Positions 46,261 to 58,947 of a stretch of DNA of 64,000 nt are shown piece after piece; positions within the stretch are counted from its first letter, which is position 1; every line of letters starts with the position of its first letter. Source of the DNA: Panorpa germanica. Its lineage: Eukaryota > Arthropoda > Insecta > Mecoptera > Panorpidae. The notes beneath the pieces are model-generated. The model searched no databases. It saw only the letters and a list, made by a program, of their open reading frames with translations, and was not told where the DNA came from. A program made the translations under genes and the position numbers. The stretch is taken from assembly GCA_963678705.1 (NCBI GenBank), contig OY783204.1, positions 14,332,759 through 14,396,758 on the forward strand, read 5' to 3'.

Positions 46261-47845
46261 ATAACCTCAAATTTGTAACTTTGATGTTTGATATAAGACA
46301 TTAATAAGTGCGATAGACAAAAAAAGTGATAATAATTAGGTTAGTGTTAGTGCTAAAACATCAAGTGGTTTAAAATTCAAGAAATCTGTAGAGATATATA
46401 AGGAAGACCTCATATAAACACTACAAATATACGGAAGACAAAAGGTTGCCGCCCACTATCAAGTAAGTCGAATAACATTAACTATAAATAATATTAAAAC
46501 ACAAGAATTAGTTTATATAAATGCGTGTTTTAAATAATAATGAGAGTGTATTAATTGTTATAAGTAATTAAGAGAACAATATATGCGGTTTTCTTGGATT
46601 TAGTGATTGATCGTTCATGAACATTCAATGGTTACAAACAAATGGTAAGTAAGTAGGCATAAGTACAAGTATGTATATGAGATATTTATAGAAATTCAGT
46701 GTGCCTTTGTTGATGTCCGGTGGCCAAGTGACCTTTAAAGAATTAGACCGGCAAAAACCTATAGGTACGTCTGCTGCGCTATGGAGAACTATTTTCATTG
46801 TCGAACATTATTTTACAAACCGATTACCGTTTCATGAAAAGGCAACTATCTAAAGGTTGTCCTCAGCGATCTGTAATGGGGCCTGAGCTCTGGAACATGG
46901 TATTCGACGAGAACTGTGTTTCTCACTCGAAAGGTTGTGTAGACATATGTTTTGCCAACGATAATGTGATCCTTATCGGTGCAAATAGTACAGAAACCCT
47001 AGAAAGCCGTTCTCGACCTACTATATATAAAATTTGTAGTTTCTTGAAGCTACAAAGCTACGAAACAAATACAGTAACAACGAATGATAAACTTGTAACA
47101 CACCTTGCGCGTGTCACAAGGACGGAATGAAGCTTAAACTCGGCAACTATGCCGACACTATACAAGGGGCATTTATGCTAATAGTTGTGTATTGTGCTTC
47201 GGCATGGTATTACAGGATCAATCTTCCAGATCTTCCATGCAAAGAACTATGTTATTGACGATGACGCGTTGTTGCAGAACTGTATCTACAGAAGTGGTGC
47301 AAGTGATATTGGGGACAATTCCTTTAGATTTAAAAATCACTCATGCACTTACTCAAGTACAAATTACGCTAGAACTGAAAAAATCAAATTTTGATGATTT
47401 AAAATTAATGCGACAAATTTCGAGGATTTAAAGTTAATGCGGCTGTAGGATAAAAGGCTGGAGACGATACCAAATATATTGCCAAAGAGATGAATGCATA
47501 TATGCATAAGCTCTGGCAAGACAGATGAGACTTAATACAAAAAGGAAGACCTACGTATTGGTTTACAAGGACGTTAATATTGCTTTGCAACACAAGTGGT
47601 TCCTATCTACTATGTGTGTGATCGGCTCCTGCTACTTTAGGTGAAAAAAGTGATTAAAAGTGAGAAATTAATTATGGAAATAAATTAAATAAATTATATG
47701 AATACTTTTTCTAACGAAAAGTATTTAAGTTTGTTTTAAATTTGTGTTAATTTACCCTAAACAAAGTGTTTTTACAAAAGTTTGACAGTTGGAAACCAGT
47801 GTTATAAACGAATTTTTCATTACGCGTACACGCGGTCTTATAAAC
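46261..47845 (+). repeat. Satellite unit 31 (1585 bp)
   Basis: Marked by AAGAGAACAATA, TTGGATTTAGTG, ATGGTTACAAAC and a one-base loss in ACAAGGGGCATTT. Partner of unit 36 at 7931 bp. Confidence 0.95.
46700..47644 (+). pseudogene. R1-type LINE RT relic, unit 31
   Basis: GCPQ/FAND frame open, with Ser-to-Phe and Ala-to-Thr. One base is lost in ACAAGGGGCATTT, inside the LYKGAF segment. TGA in the Trp-rich block. Confidence 0.8.
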
Positions 47846-49431
47846 ATAACCTCAAATTTGTAACTTTGATGTTTGATATAAGACATTAATAAGTGCGATA
47901 GACAAAAAAAGTGATAATAATTAGGTTAGTGTTAGTGCTAAAACATCAAGTGGTTTAAAATTCAAGAAATCTGTAGAGATATTTAAGGAAGACCTCATAT
48001 AAACACTACAAATATACGGAAGACAAAAGGTTGCCGCCCACTATCAAGTAAGTCAAATAACATTAACTATAAATAATATTAAAACACAAGAATTAGTTTA
48101 TATAAATGCGTGTTTTAAATAATAATGAGAGTGTATTAATTGTTATAAGTGATTAAGTGAACAATATATGCGGTTTACTTGGAAATAGTGATTGATCGTT
48201 CATGAACATTCAATGGTAACAAACAAATGGTAAGTAAGTAGGCAAAAGTACAAGTATGTATATGAGATATTTATAGAAATTCAGTGTGCCTTTGTTTATG
48301 TCCGGTGGCCAAGTGACCTTTAAAGAATTAGACCGGCAAAAACCTATAGGTACGTCTACTGCGCTATGGAGAACTATTTTCATTGTCGAACATTATTTTA
48401 CAAACCGATTACCGTTCCATGAAAAGGCAACTATCTAAAGGTTGTCCTCAGCAATCTGTAATGGGGCCTGAGCTCTGGAACATGGTATTCGACGAGAACT
48501 GTGTTTCTCACTCGAAAGGTTGTGTAGACATATGTTTTGCCAACGATAATGTGATCCTTATCGGTGCAAATAGTACAGAAACCCTAGAAAGCCGTTCTCG
48601 ACCTGCTATATATAAAATCTGTAGTTTCTTGAAGCTACAAAGCTACGAAACAAATACAGTAACAACGAATGATAAACTTGTAACACACCTTGCGCGTGTC
48701 ACAAGGACGGAATGAAGCTTAAACTCGGCAACTATGCCGACACTATACAAGGGGGCATTTATGCTAATAGTTGTGTATTGTGCTTCGGCATGGTATTACA
48801 GGATCAATCTTCCAGATCTTCCATGCAAAGAACTATGTTATTGACGATGACGCGTTGTTGCAGAACTGTATCTACAGAAGTGGTGCAAGTGATATTGGGG
48901 ACAATTCCTTTAGATTTAAAAATCACTCATGCACTTACTCAAGTACAAATTACGCTAGAACTGAAAAAATCAAATTTTGATGATTTAAAATTAATGCGAC
49001 AAATTTTGAGGATTTAAAGTTAATGCGGCTCTAGGATAAAAGTCTGGAGACGATACCAAATATATTGCCAAAGAGATGAATGCATATATGCATAAGCTCT
49101 GGCAAGACAGATAGGACTTAATACAAAAAGGAAGACCTACGTTTTGGTTTACAAGGACGTTAATATTGCTTTGCAACACAAGTGGTTCCTATCTACTATG
49201 TGTGTGATCGGCTCCTGCTACTTTAGGTGAAAAAAGTGATTAAAAGTGAGAAATTAATTATGGAAAAAAATTAAATAAATTATATGAATACTTTTTCAAA
49301 CGAAAAGAATTTAAGTTTGTTTTAAATTTGTGTTAATTTACCCTAAACAAAGTGTTTTTACAAAAGTTTGACAGTTGGAAACCAGTGTTAAAAATGAATT
49401 TTTCATTACGCGTACACGCGGTCTTATAAAC
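47846..49431 (+). repeat. Satellite unit 32 (1586 bp)
   Basis: The front (GATATTTAAGG, GGTTTACTTGG, GGCAAAAGTAC) matches unit 37. The back (GCGGCTCTAGG, GACAGATAGGAC) matches units 38 and 40, so one of these is recombinant. Confidence 0.95.
48285..49230 (+). pseudogene. R1-type LINE RT relic, unit 32
   Basis: Motif A reads AFVYV (CTTTGTTTATG), so even the neighbouring Asp is gone. GCPQR becomes GCPQQ. Confidence 0.8.
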
Positions 49432-50913
49432 ATAACCTCAAATTTGTAACTTTGATGTTTGATATAAGACATTAATATGTGCGATAGACAAAAAAAGTGA
49501 TAATAATTAGGTTAGTGTTAGTGCTAAAACATCAAGTGGTTTAAAGTTCAAGAAATCTGTAGAGATATATAAGGAAGACCTCATATAAACACTACAAATA
49601 TACGGAAGACAAAAGGTTGCCGCCCACTATCAAGTAAGTCGAATAACATTAACTATAAATAATATTAAAACACAAGAATTAGTTTATATAAATGCGTGTT
49701 TTAAATAATAATGAGAGTGTATTAATTGTTATAAGTGATTAAGTGAACAATATATGCGGTTTTCTTGGAAATAGTGATTGATCGTTCATGAACATTCAAT
49801 GGTAACAAACAAATGGTAAGTAAGTAGGCATAAGTACAAGTATGTATATGAGATATTTATAGAAATTCAGTGTGCCTTTGTTGATGTCCAGTGCCCAAGT
49901 GACCTTCAAAGAATTAGACCGGCAAAAACCTATAGGTACGTCTACTGCGCTATGGAGAACTATTTTCATTGTCGAACATTATTTTACAAACCGATTACCG
50001 TTCCATGAAAAGGCAACTATCTAAAGGTTGTCCTCAGCGATCTGTAATAGGGCCTGAGCTCTGGAACATGGTATTCGACGAGAACTGTGTTTCTCACTCG
50101 AAAGGTTGTGTAGACATATGTTTTGCCAACGATAATGTGATCCTTATCGGTGCAAATAGTACAGAAACCCTAGAAAGCCGTTCTCGACCTGCTATATATA
50201 AAATCTGTAGTTTCTTGAAGCTACAAAGCTACGAAACAAATACAGTAACAACGAATGATAAACTTGTAACACACCTTGCGCGTGTCACAAGGACGGAATG
50301 AAGCTTAAACTCGGCAACTATGCCGACACTATACAAGGGGGCATTTATGCTAATAGTTGTGTATTGTGCTTCGGCATGGTATTACAGGATCAATCTTCCA
50401 GATCTTCCATGCGAAGAACTATGTTATTGACGATGACGCGTTGTTGCAGAACTGTATCTACAGAAGTGGTGCAAGTGATATTATGGACAATTCCTTTAGA
50501 TTTAAAAATCACTCATGCACTTACTCAAGTACAAATTACGCTAGAACTGAAAAAATCAAATTTAAATGATTTAAAATTAATGCGACAAATTTCGATGATT
50601 TAAAGTTAATGCGGCTGTAGGATAAAAGTTTGGAGACGATACCAAATATATTGCCAAAGAGATGAATGCATATATGCATAAGCTCTGGCAAGACAGATGG
50701 GACTTGATACAAAAAGGAAGACCTACGTATTGGTTTACAAGGACGTTAATATTGCTTTGCCACACAAGTGGTTCCTATCTACTATGTGTGTGATCGGCTC
50801 CTGCTACTTTAGGTGAAAAAAGTGATTAAAAGTGAGAAATTAATTATGGAAAAAAATTATAATAATTATATGAATACTTTTTCAAACGAAAAGTATTTAA
50901 GTTTGTTTTGAAT
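49303..50913 (+). repeat. One-unit block, period 6342 bp, copy 2
   Basis: End of unit 32 and nearly all of unit 33, with the same rare variants in the same order as copy 1. It differs by one base restored in AATTAATGCG. Confidence 0.78.
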
Positions 50914-51017
50914 TTGTGTTAATTTACCCTAAACAAAGTGTTTTTACAAAAGTTTGACAGTTGGAAACCAGTGTTAAAAACGAATTTTTCATTACGCGTA
51001 CACGCGGTCTTATAAAC
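49432..51017 (+). repeat. Satellite unit 33 (1586 bp)
   Basis: Partner of unit 29 at 6342 bp, with the same motif A damage (GTCCAGTGCCC). The tail A-rich box reads AAATTATAATAATT. Confidence 0.95.
49871..50816 (+). pseudogene. R1-type LINE RT relic, unit 33
   Basis: Same motif A QCP, Met-to-Ile and Gly-to-Trp changes as unit 29, without its one-base loss. Confidence 0.8.
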
Positions 51018-52603
51018 ATAACCTCAAATTTGTAACTTTGATGTTTGATATAAGACATTAATAAGTGCGATAGACAAAAAAAGTGATAATAATTAGGTTA
51101 GTGTTAGTGCTAAAACATCAAGTGGTTTAAAATTCAAGAAATCTGTAGAGATATATAAGGAAGACCTCATATAAACACTACAAATATACGGAAGACAAAA
51201 GGTTGCCGCCCACTATCAAGTAAGTCGAATAACATTAACTATAAATAAGATTAAAACACAAGAATTAGTTTATATAAATGCGTGTTTTAAATAATAATGA
51301 GAGTGTATTAATTGTTATAAGTTATTAAGTGAACAATATATGCGGTTTTCTTGGAAATAGTGATTGATCGTTCATGAACATTCAATTGTAACAAACAAAT
51401 GGTAAGTAAGTAGGCATAAGTACAAGTATGTATATGAGATATTTATAGAAATTCAGTGTGCCTTTGTTGATGTCCGGTGGCCAAGTGACCTTCAAAGAAT
51501 TAGACCGGCAAAAACCTATAGGTATGTCTACTGCGCTATGGAGAACTATTTTCATTGTCGAACATTATTTTACAAACCGATTACCGTTCCATGAAAAGGC
51601 AACTATCTAAAGGTTGTCCTCAGCGATCTGTAATGGGGCCTGAGCTCTGGAACATGGTATTCGACGAGAACTGTGTTTCTCACTCAAAAGGTTGTGTAGA
51701 CATATGTTTTGCCAACGATAATGTGATCCTTATCGGTGCAAATAGTACAGAAACCCTAGAAAGCCGTTCTCGACCTGCTATATATAAAATCTGTAGTTTC
51801 TTGAAGCTACAAAGCTACGAAACAAATACAGTAACAACGAATGATAAACTTGTAACACACCTTGCGCGTGTTACAAGGACGGAATGAAGCTTAAACTCGG
51901 CAACTATGCCGACACTATACAAGGGGGCATTTATGCTAATAGTTGTGTATTGTGCTTCGGCATGGTATTACAGGATCAATCTTCCAGATCTTCCATGCAA
52001 AGAACTATGTTATTGACGATGACGCGTTGTTGCAGAACTGTATCTACAGAAATGGTGCAAGTGATATTGGGGACAATTCCTTTAGATTTAAAAATCACTC
52101 ATGCTCTTACTCAAGTACAAATTACGCTAGAACTGAAAAAATCAAATTTTGATGATTTAAAATTAATGCGACAAATTTCGAGGATTTAAAGTTAATGCGG
52201 CTGTAGGATAAAAGTCTGGAGACGATACCAAATATATTGCCAAAGAGATGAATGCATATATGCATAAGCTCTGGCAAGACAGATGGGACTTAATATAAAA
52301 AGGAAGACCTACGTATTGGTTTACAAGGACGTTAATATTGCTTTGCAACATAAGTGGTTCCTATCTACTATGTGTGTGATCGGCTCCTGCTACTTTAGGT
52401 GAAAAAAGTGATTAAAAGTGAGAAATTAATTATGGAAAAAAATTAAATAAATTATATGAATACTTTTTCAAACGAAAAGTATTTAAGTTTGTTTTAAATT
52501 TGTGTTAATTTACCCTAAACAAAGTGTTTTTACAAAAGTTTGACAGTTGGAAACTAGTGTTAAAAACGAATTTTTCATTACGCGTACACGCGGTCTTATA
52601 AAC
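51018..52603 (+). repeat. Satellite unit 34 (1586 bp)
   Basis: Close to consensus, with private AATAAGATTAAAAC, ATAAGTTATTAAG, GGTATGTCTAC and GAAACTAGTG. Confidence 0.95.
51457..52402 (+). pseudogene. R1-type LINE RT relic, unit 34
   Basis: Open 110-codon GCPQ/FAND frame close to consensus. Val-to-Met in STEVVQV (GAAATGGTGC). Confidence 0.8.
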
Positions 52604-54191
52604 ATAACCTCAAATTTGTAACTTTGATGTTTGATATAAGACATTAATAAGTGCGATAGACAAAAAAAGTGATAATAATTAGGTTAGTGTTAGTGCTAAA
52701 ACATCAAGTGGTTTAAAATTCAAGAAATCTGTAGAGATATATAAGAAAGACCTCATATAAACACTACAAATATACGGAAGACAAAAGGTTGCCGCCCACT
52801 ATCAAGTAAGTCGAATAACATTAACTATAAATAATATTAAAACACAACAATTAGTTTATATAATTGCGTGTTTTAAATAATAATGAGAGTGTATTAATTG
52901 TTATAAGTGATTAAGTGAACAATATATGCGGTTTTCTTGGAAATAGTGATTGATCGTTCATGAACATTTAATGGTAACAAACAAATGGTAAGTAAGTAGG
53001 CATAAGTACAAGTATGTATATGAGATATTTATAGAAATTCAGTGTGCCTTTGTTGATGTCCGGTGGCCAAGTGACCTTCAAAGAATTAGACCGGCAAAAA
53101 CCTATAGGTACGTCTACTGCGCTATGGAGAACTATTTTCATTGTCGAACATTATTTTACAAACCGATTACCGTTCCATGAAAAGGCAACTATCTAAAGGT
53201 TGTCCTCAGCGATCTGTAATGGGGCCTGAGCTCTGAAACATGGTATTCGACGAGAACTGTGTTTCTTACTCGAAAGGTTGTGTAGACATATGTTTTGCCA
53301 ACGATAATGTGATCCTTATCGGTGCAAATAGTACAGAAACCCTAGAAAGCCGTTCTCGACCTGCTATATATAAAATCTGTAGTTTCTTGAAGCTACAAAG
53401 CTACGAAACAAATACAGTAACAACGAATGATAAACTTGTAACACACCTTGCGCGTGTCACAAGGACGGAATGAAGCTTAAACTCGGCAACTATGCCGACA
53501 CTATACAAGGGGGCATTTATGCTAATAGTTGTGTATTGTGCTTCGGTATGGTATTACAGGATCAATCTTCCAGATCTTCCATGCAAAGAACTATGTTATT
53601 GACGATGACGCGTTGTTGCAGAAATGTATCTACAGAAGTGGTGCAAGTGATATTGGGGACAATTCTTTTAGATTTAAAAATCACTTATGCACTTATTTAA
53701 GTACAAATTACGCTAGAACTGAAAAATTCAAATTTTGATGATTTAAAATTAATGCGACAAATTTTGAGGATTTAAAGTTAATGCGGCTGTAGGATAAAAG
53801 TCTGGAGACGATACCAAATATATTGCCAAAGAGATGAATGCATATATGCATAAGCTCTGGCAAGACAGATGGGACTTAATACAAAAAGGAAGACCTTTGT
53901 TTTGGTTAACAAGGACGTTAATATTGCTTTGCAACACAAGTGGTTCCTATCTACTATGTGTGTGATCGGCTCCTGCTACTTTAGGTGAAAAAAGTGATTA
54001 AAAGTGAGAAATTAATTATGGAAAAAAATTAAATAAACTATATATGAATACTTTTTCAAACGAAAAGTATTTAAGTTTGTTTTAAATTTGTGTTAATTTA
54101 CCCTAAACAAAGTGTTTTTACAAAAGTTTGACAGTTGGAAACCAGTGTTAAAAACGAATTTTTCATTACGCGTACACGCGGTCTTATAAAC
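52604..54191 (+). repeat. Satellite unit 35 (1588 bp)
   Basis: Copy of unit 30. The tail gains two bases (AACTATATATGAATAC), and ACAACAATTAG and TATAATTGCG are private. Confidence 0.95.
53043..53988 (+). pseudogene. R1-type LINE RT relic, unit 35
   Basis: Same Trp-to-TGA as unit 30 (53234-53236) and the same early stop in the post-RT frame; private Thr-to-Asn in CRTVST. Confidence 0.8.
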
Positions 54192-55776
54192 ATAACCTCA
54201 AATTTGTAACTTTGATGTTTGATATAAGACATTAATAAGTGCGATAGACAAAAAAAGTGATAATAATTAGGTTAGTGTTAGTGCTAAAACATCAAGTGGT
54301 TTAAAATTCAAGAAATCTGTAGAGATATATAAGGAAGACCTCATATAAACACTACAAATATACGGAAGACAAAAGGTTGCCGCCCACTATCAAGTAAGTC
54401 GAATAACATTAACTATAAATAATATTAAAACACAAGAATTAGTTTATATAAATGCGTGTTTTAAATAATAATGAGAGTGTATTAATTGTTATAAGTGATT
54501 AAGAGAACAATATATGCGGTTTTCTTGGATTTAGTGATTGATCGTTCATGAACATTCAATGGTTACAAACAAATGGTAAGTAAGTAGGCATAAGTACAAG
54601 TATGTATATGAGATATTTATAGAAATTCAGTGTGCCTTTGTTGATGTCCGGTGGCCAAGTGACCTTTAAAGAATTAGACCGGCAAAAACCTATAGGTACA
54701 ACTGCTGCGCTATGGAGAACTATTTTCATTGTCGAACATTATTTTACAAACCGATTACCGTTCCATGAAAAGGCAACTATCTAAAGGTTGTCCTCAGCGA
54801 TCTGTAATGGGGCCTGAGCTCTGGAACATGGTATTTGACGAGAACTGTGTTTCTCACTCGAAAGGTTGTGTAGACATATGTTTTGCCAATGATAATGTGA
54901 TCCTTATCGGTGCAAATAGTACAGAAACCCTAGAAAGCCGTTCTCGACCTACTATATATAAAATTTGTAGTTTCTTGAAGCTACAAAGCTACGAAACAAA
55001 TACAGTAACAACGAATGATAAACTTGTAACACACCTTGCGCGTGTCACAAGGACGGAATGAAGCTTAAACTCGGCAACTATGCCGACACTATACAAGGGG
55101 CATTTATGCTAATAGTTGTGTATTGTGCTTCGGCATGGTATTACAGGATCAATCTTCCAGATCTTCCATGCAAAGAACTATGTTATTGACGATGACGCGT
55201 TGTTGCAGAACTGTATCTACAGAAGTGGTGCAAGTGATATTGGGGACAATTCCTTTAGATTTAAAAATCACTCATGCACTTACTCAAGTACAAATTACGC
55301 TAGAACTGAAAAAATCAAATTTTGATGATTTAAAATTAATGCGACAAATTTCGAGGATTTAAAGTTAATGCGGCTGTAGGATAAAAGTCTGGAGACGATA
55401 CCAAATATATTGCCAAAGAGATGAATGCATATATGCATAAGCTCTGGCAAGACAGATGAGACTTAATACAAAAAGGAAGACCTACGTATTGGTTTACAAG
55501 GACGTTAATATTGCTTTGCAACACAAGTGGTTCCTATCTACTATGTGTGTGATCGGCTCCTGCTACTTTAGGTGAAAAAAGTGATTAAAAGTGAGAAATT
55601 AATTATGGAAAAAAATTAAATAAATTATATGAATACTTTTTCTAACGAAAAGTATTTAAGTTTGTTTTAAATTTGTGTTAATTTACCCTAAACAAAGTGT
55701 TTTTACAAAAGTTTGACAGTTGGAAACCAGTGTTATAAACGAATTTTTCATTACGCGTACACGCGGTCTTATAAAC
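54192..55776 (+). repeat. Satellite unit 36 (1585 bp)
   Basis: Copy of unit 31 with its one-base loss. Private TAGGTACAACTGCTGC at the start of the RT relic. Confidence 0.95.
54631..55575 (+). pseudogene. R1-type LINE RT relic, unit 36
   Basis: As unit 31 with its one-base loss but without the Ser-to-Phe. GTACAACTGCTGC is private. Confidence 0.8.
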
Positions 55777-57361
55777 ATAACCTCAAATTTGTAACTTTGA
55801 TGTTTGATATAAGACATTAATAAGTGCGATAGACAAAAAAAGTGATAATAATTAGGTTAGTGTTAGTGCTAAAACATCAAGTGGTTTAAAATTCAAGAAA
55901 TCTGTAGAGATATTTAAGGAAGACCTCATATAAACACTACAAATATACGGAAGACAAAAGGTTGCCGCCCACTATCAAGTAAGTCAAATAACATTAACTA
56001 TAAATAATATTAAAACACAAGAATTAGTTTATATAAATGCGTGTTTTAAATAATAATGAGAGTGTATTAATTGTTATAAGTGATTAAGTGAACAATATAT
56101 GCGGTTTACTTGGAAATAGTGATTGATCGTTCATGAACATTCAATGGTAACAAACAAATGGTAAGTAAGTAGGCAAAAGTACAAGTATGTATATGAGATA
56201 TTTATAGAAATTCAGTGTGCCTTTGTTGATGTCCGGTGGCCAAGTGACCTTTAAAGAATTAGACCGGCAAAAACCTATAGGTACGTCTACTGCGCTATGG
56301 AGAACTATTTTCATTGTCGAACATTATTTTACAAACCGATTACCGTTCCATGAAAAGGCAACTATCTAAAGGTTGTCCTCAGCAATCTGTAATGGGGCCT
56401 GAGCTCTGGAACATGGTATTCGACGAGAGCTGTGTTTCTCACTCGAAAGGTTGTGTAGACATATGTTTTGCCAACGATAATGTGATCCTTATCGGTGCAA
56501 ATAGTACAGAAGCCCTAGAAAGCCGTTCTCGACCTGCTATATATAAAATCTGTAGTTTCTTAAAGCTACAAAGCTACGAAACAAATACAGTAACAACGAA
56601 TGATAAACTTGTAACACACCTTGCGCGTGTCACAAGGACGGAATGAAGCTTAAACTCGGCAACTATGCCGACACTATACAAGGGGGCATTTATGCTAATA
56701 GTTGTGTATTGTGCTTCGGCATGGTATTACAGGATCAATCTTCCAGATCTTCCATGCAAAGAACTATGTTATTGACGATGACGCGTTGTTGCAGAACTGT
56801 ATCTACAGAAGTGGTGCAAGTGATATTGGGGACAATTCCTTTAGATTTAAAAATCACTCATGCACTTACTCAAGTACAAATTACGCTAGAACTGAAAAAA
56901 TCAAATTTTGATGATTTAAAATTAATGCGACAAATTTCGAGGATTTAAAGTTAATGCGGCTGTAGGATAAAAGTCTGGAGACGATACCAAATATATTGCC
57001 AAAGAGATGAATGCATATATGCATAAGCTCTGGCAAGACAGATGGAACTTAATACAAAAAGGAAGACCTACGTATTGGTTTACAAGGACGTTAATATTGC
57101 TTTGCAACACAAGTGGTTCCTATCTACTATGTGTGTGATCGGCTCCTGCTACTTTAGGTGAAAAAAGTGATTAAAAGTAAGAAATTAATTATGGAAAAAA
57201 TTAAATAAATTATATGAATACTTTTTCAAACGAAAAGTATTTAAGTTTGTTTTAAATTTGTGTTAATTTACTCTAAACAAAGTGTTTTTACAAAAGTTTT
57301 ACAGTTGGAAACCAGTGTTAAAAACGAATTTTTCATTACGCGTACACGCGGTCTTATAAAC
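55777..57361 (+). repeat. Satellite unit 37 (1585 bp)
   Basis: Front copies unit 32 through about 56428. The rest (GAGAGCTGTG, GAAGCCCTAG, AAAGTAAGAAAT, TTTACTCTAAAC) is shared with unit 39, 3141 bp on. Confidence 0.95.
56216..57161 (+). pseudogene. R1-type LINE RT relic, unit 37
   Basis: Open GCPQ/FAND frame with Arg-to-Gln (as unit 32), Asn-to-Ser (GAGAGCTG) and Thr-to-Ala (GAAGCCCTAG). Confidence 0.8.
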
Positions 57362-58947
57362 ATAACCTCAAATTTGTAACTTTGATGTTTGATATAAGAC
57401 ATTAATAAGTGCGATAGACAAAAAAAGTGATAATAATTAGGTTAGTGTTAGTGCTAAAACATCAAGTGGTTTAAAATTCAAGAAATCTGTTGAGATATAT
57501 AAGGAAGACCTCATATAAACACTACAAATATACGGAAGACAAAAGGTTGCCGCCCACTATCAAGTAAGTCGAATAACATTAACTATAAATAATATTAAAA
57601 CACAAGAATTAGTTTATATAAATGCGTGTTTTAAATAATATTGAGAGTGTATTAATTGTTATAAGTGATTAAATGAACAATATATGCGGTTTTCTTGGAA
57701 ATAGTGATTGATCGTTCATGAACATTCAATGGTAACAAACAAATGGTAAGTAAGTAGGCATAAGTACAAGTATGTATATGAGATATTTATAGAAATTCAG
57801 TGTGCCTTTGTTGATGTCCGGTGGCCAAGTGACCTTTAAAGAATTAGACCAGCAAAAACCTATAGGTACGTCTACTGCGCTATGGAAAACTATTTTCATT
57901 GTCGAACATTATTTTACAAACCGATTACCGTTCCATGAAAAGGCAACTATCTAAAGGTTGTCCTCAGTGATCTGTAATGGAGCCTGAGCTGTGGAACATG
58001 GTATTCGACGAGAACTGTGTTTCTCACTCGAAAGGTTGTGCAAACATATGTTTTTCCAACGATAATGTGATCCTTATCGGTGCAAATAGTACAGAAACCC
58101 TAGAAAGCCGTTCTCGACCTGCTATATATAAAATCTGTAGTTTCTTGAAGCTACAAAGCTACGAAACAAATACAGTAACAACGAATGATAAACTTGTAAC
58201 ACACCTTGCGCGTGTCACAAGGACGGAATGAAGCTTAAACTCGGCAACTATGCCGACACTATACAAGGGGGCATTTATGCTAATAGTTGTGTATTGTGCT
58301 TCGGCATGGTATTACAGGATCAATCTTCCAGATCTTCCATGCAAAGAACTATGTTATTGACGATGACGCGTTGTTGCAGAACTGTATCTACAGAAGTGGT
58401 GCAAGTGATATTGGGGACAATTCCTTTAGATTTAAAAATCACTCATGCACTTACTCAAGTACAAATTACGCTAGAACTGAAAAAATCAAATTTTGATGAT
58501 TTAAAATTAATGCGACAAATTTTGAGGATTTAAAGTTAATGCGGCTCTAGGATAAAAGTCTGGAGACGATACCAAATATATTGCCAAAGAGATGAATGCA
58601 TATATGCATAAGCTCTGGCAAGACAGATAGGACTTAATACAAAAAGGAAGACCTACGTTTTGGTTTACAAGGACGTTAATATTGCCTTGCAACACAAGTG
58701 GTTCCTATCTACTATGTGTGTGATCGGCTCCTGCTACTTTAGGTGAAAAAAGTGATTAAAAGTGAGAAATTAATTATGGAAAAAAATTAAATAAATTATA
58801 TGAATACTTTTTCAAACGAAAAGTATTTAAGTTTGTTTTAAATTTGTGTTAATTTACCCTAAACAAAGTGTTTTTACAAAAGTTTTACAGTTGGAAACCA
58901 GTGTTAAAAACGAATTTTTCATTACGCGTACACGCGGTCTTATAAAC
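57362..58947 (+). repeat. Satellite unit 38 (1586 bp)
   Basis: Marked by TCTGTTGAGATA, AATATTGAGAG, TTAAATGAAC and an in-frame stop in the GCPQ block. Partner of unit 40 at 3141 bp. Confidence 0.95.
57801..58746 (+). pseudogene. R1-type LINE RT relic, unit 38
   Basis: TGA immediately after GCPQ (57968-57970). Motif C reads FSND. Gly-to-Glu and Val-Asp to Ala-Asn are also present. Confidence 0.8.

Larger units (their letters stand above)
44675..48497 (+). repeat. Higher-order repeat, period about 7930 bp, copy 1
   Basis: Units 30, 31 and the front of 32, each with rare shared variants (premature stop, one-base loss, GGTTTACTTGG). Five-unit period. Confidence 0.82.
52604..56428 (+). repeat. 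Higher-order repeat, period about 7930 bp, copy 2
   Basis: Units 35, 36 and the front of 37, in the order of units 30-32. The match ends at 56429, where GAGAGCTG replaces GAGAACTG. Confidence 0.82.
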
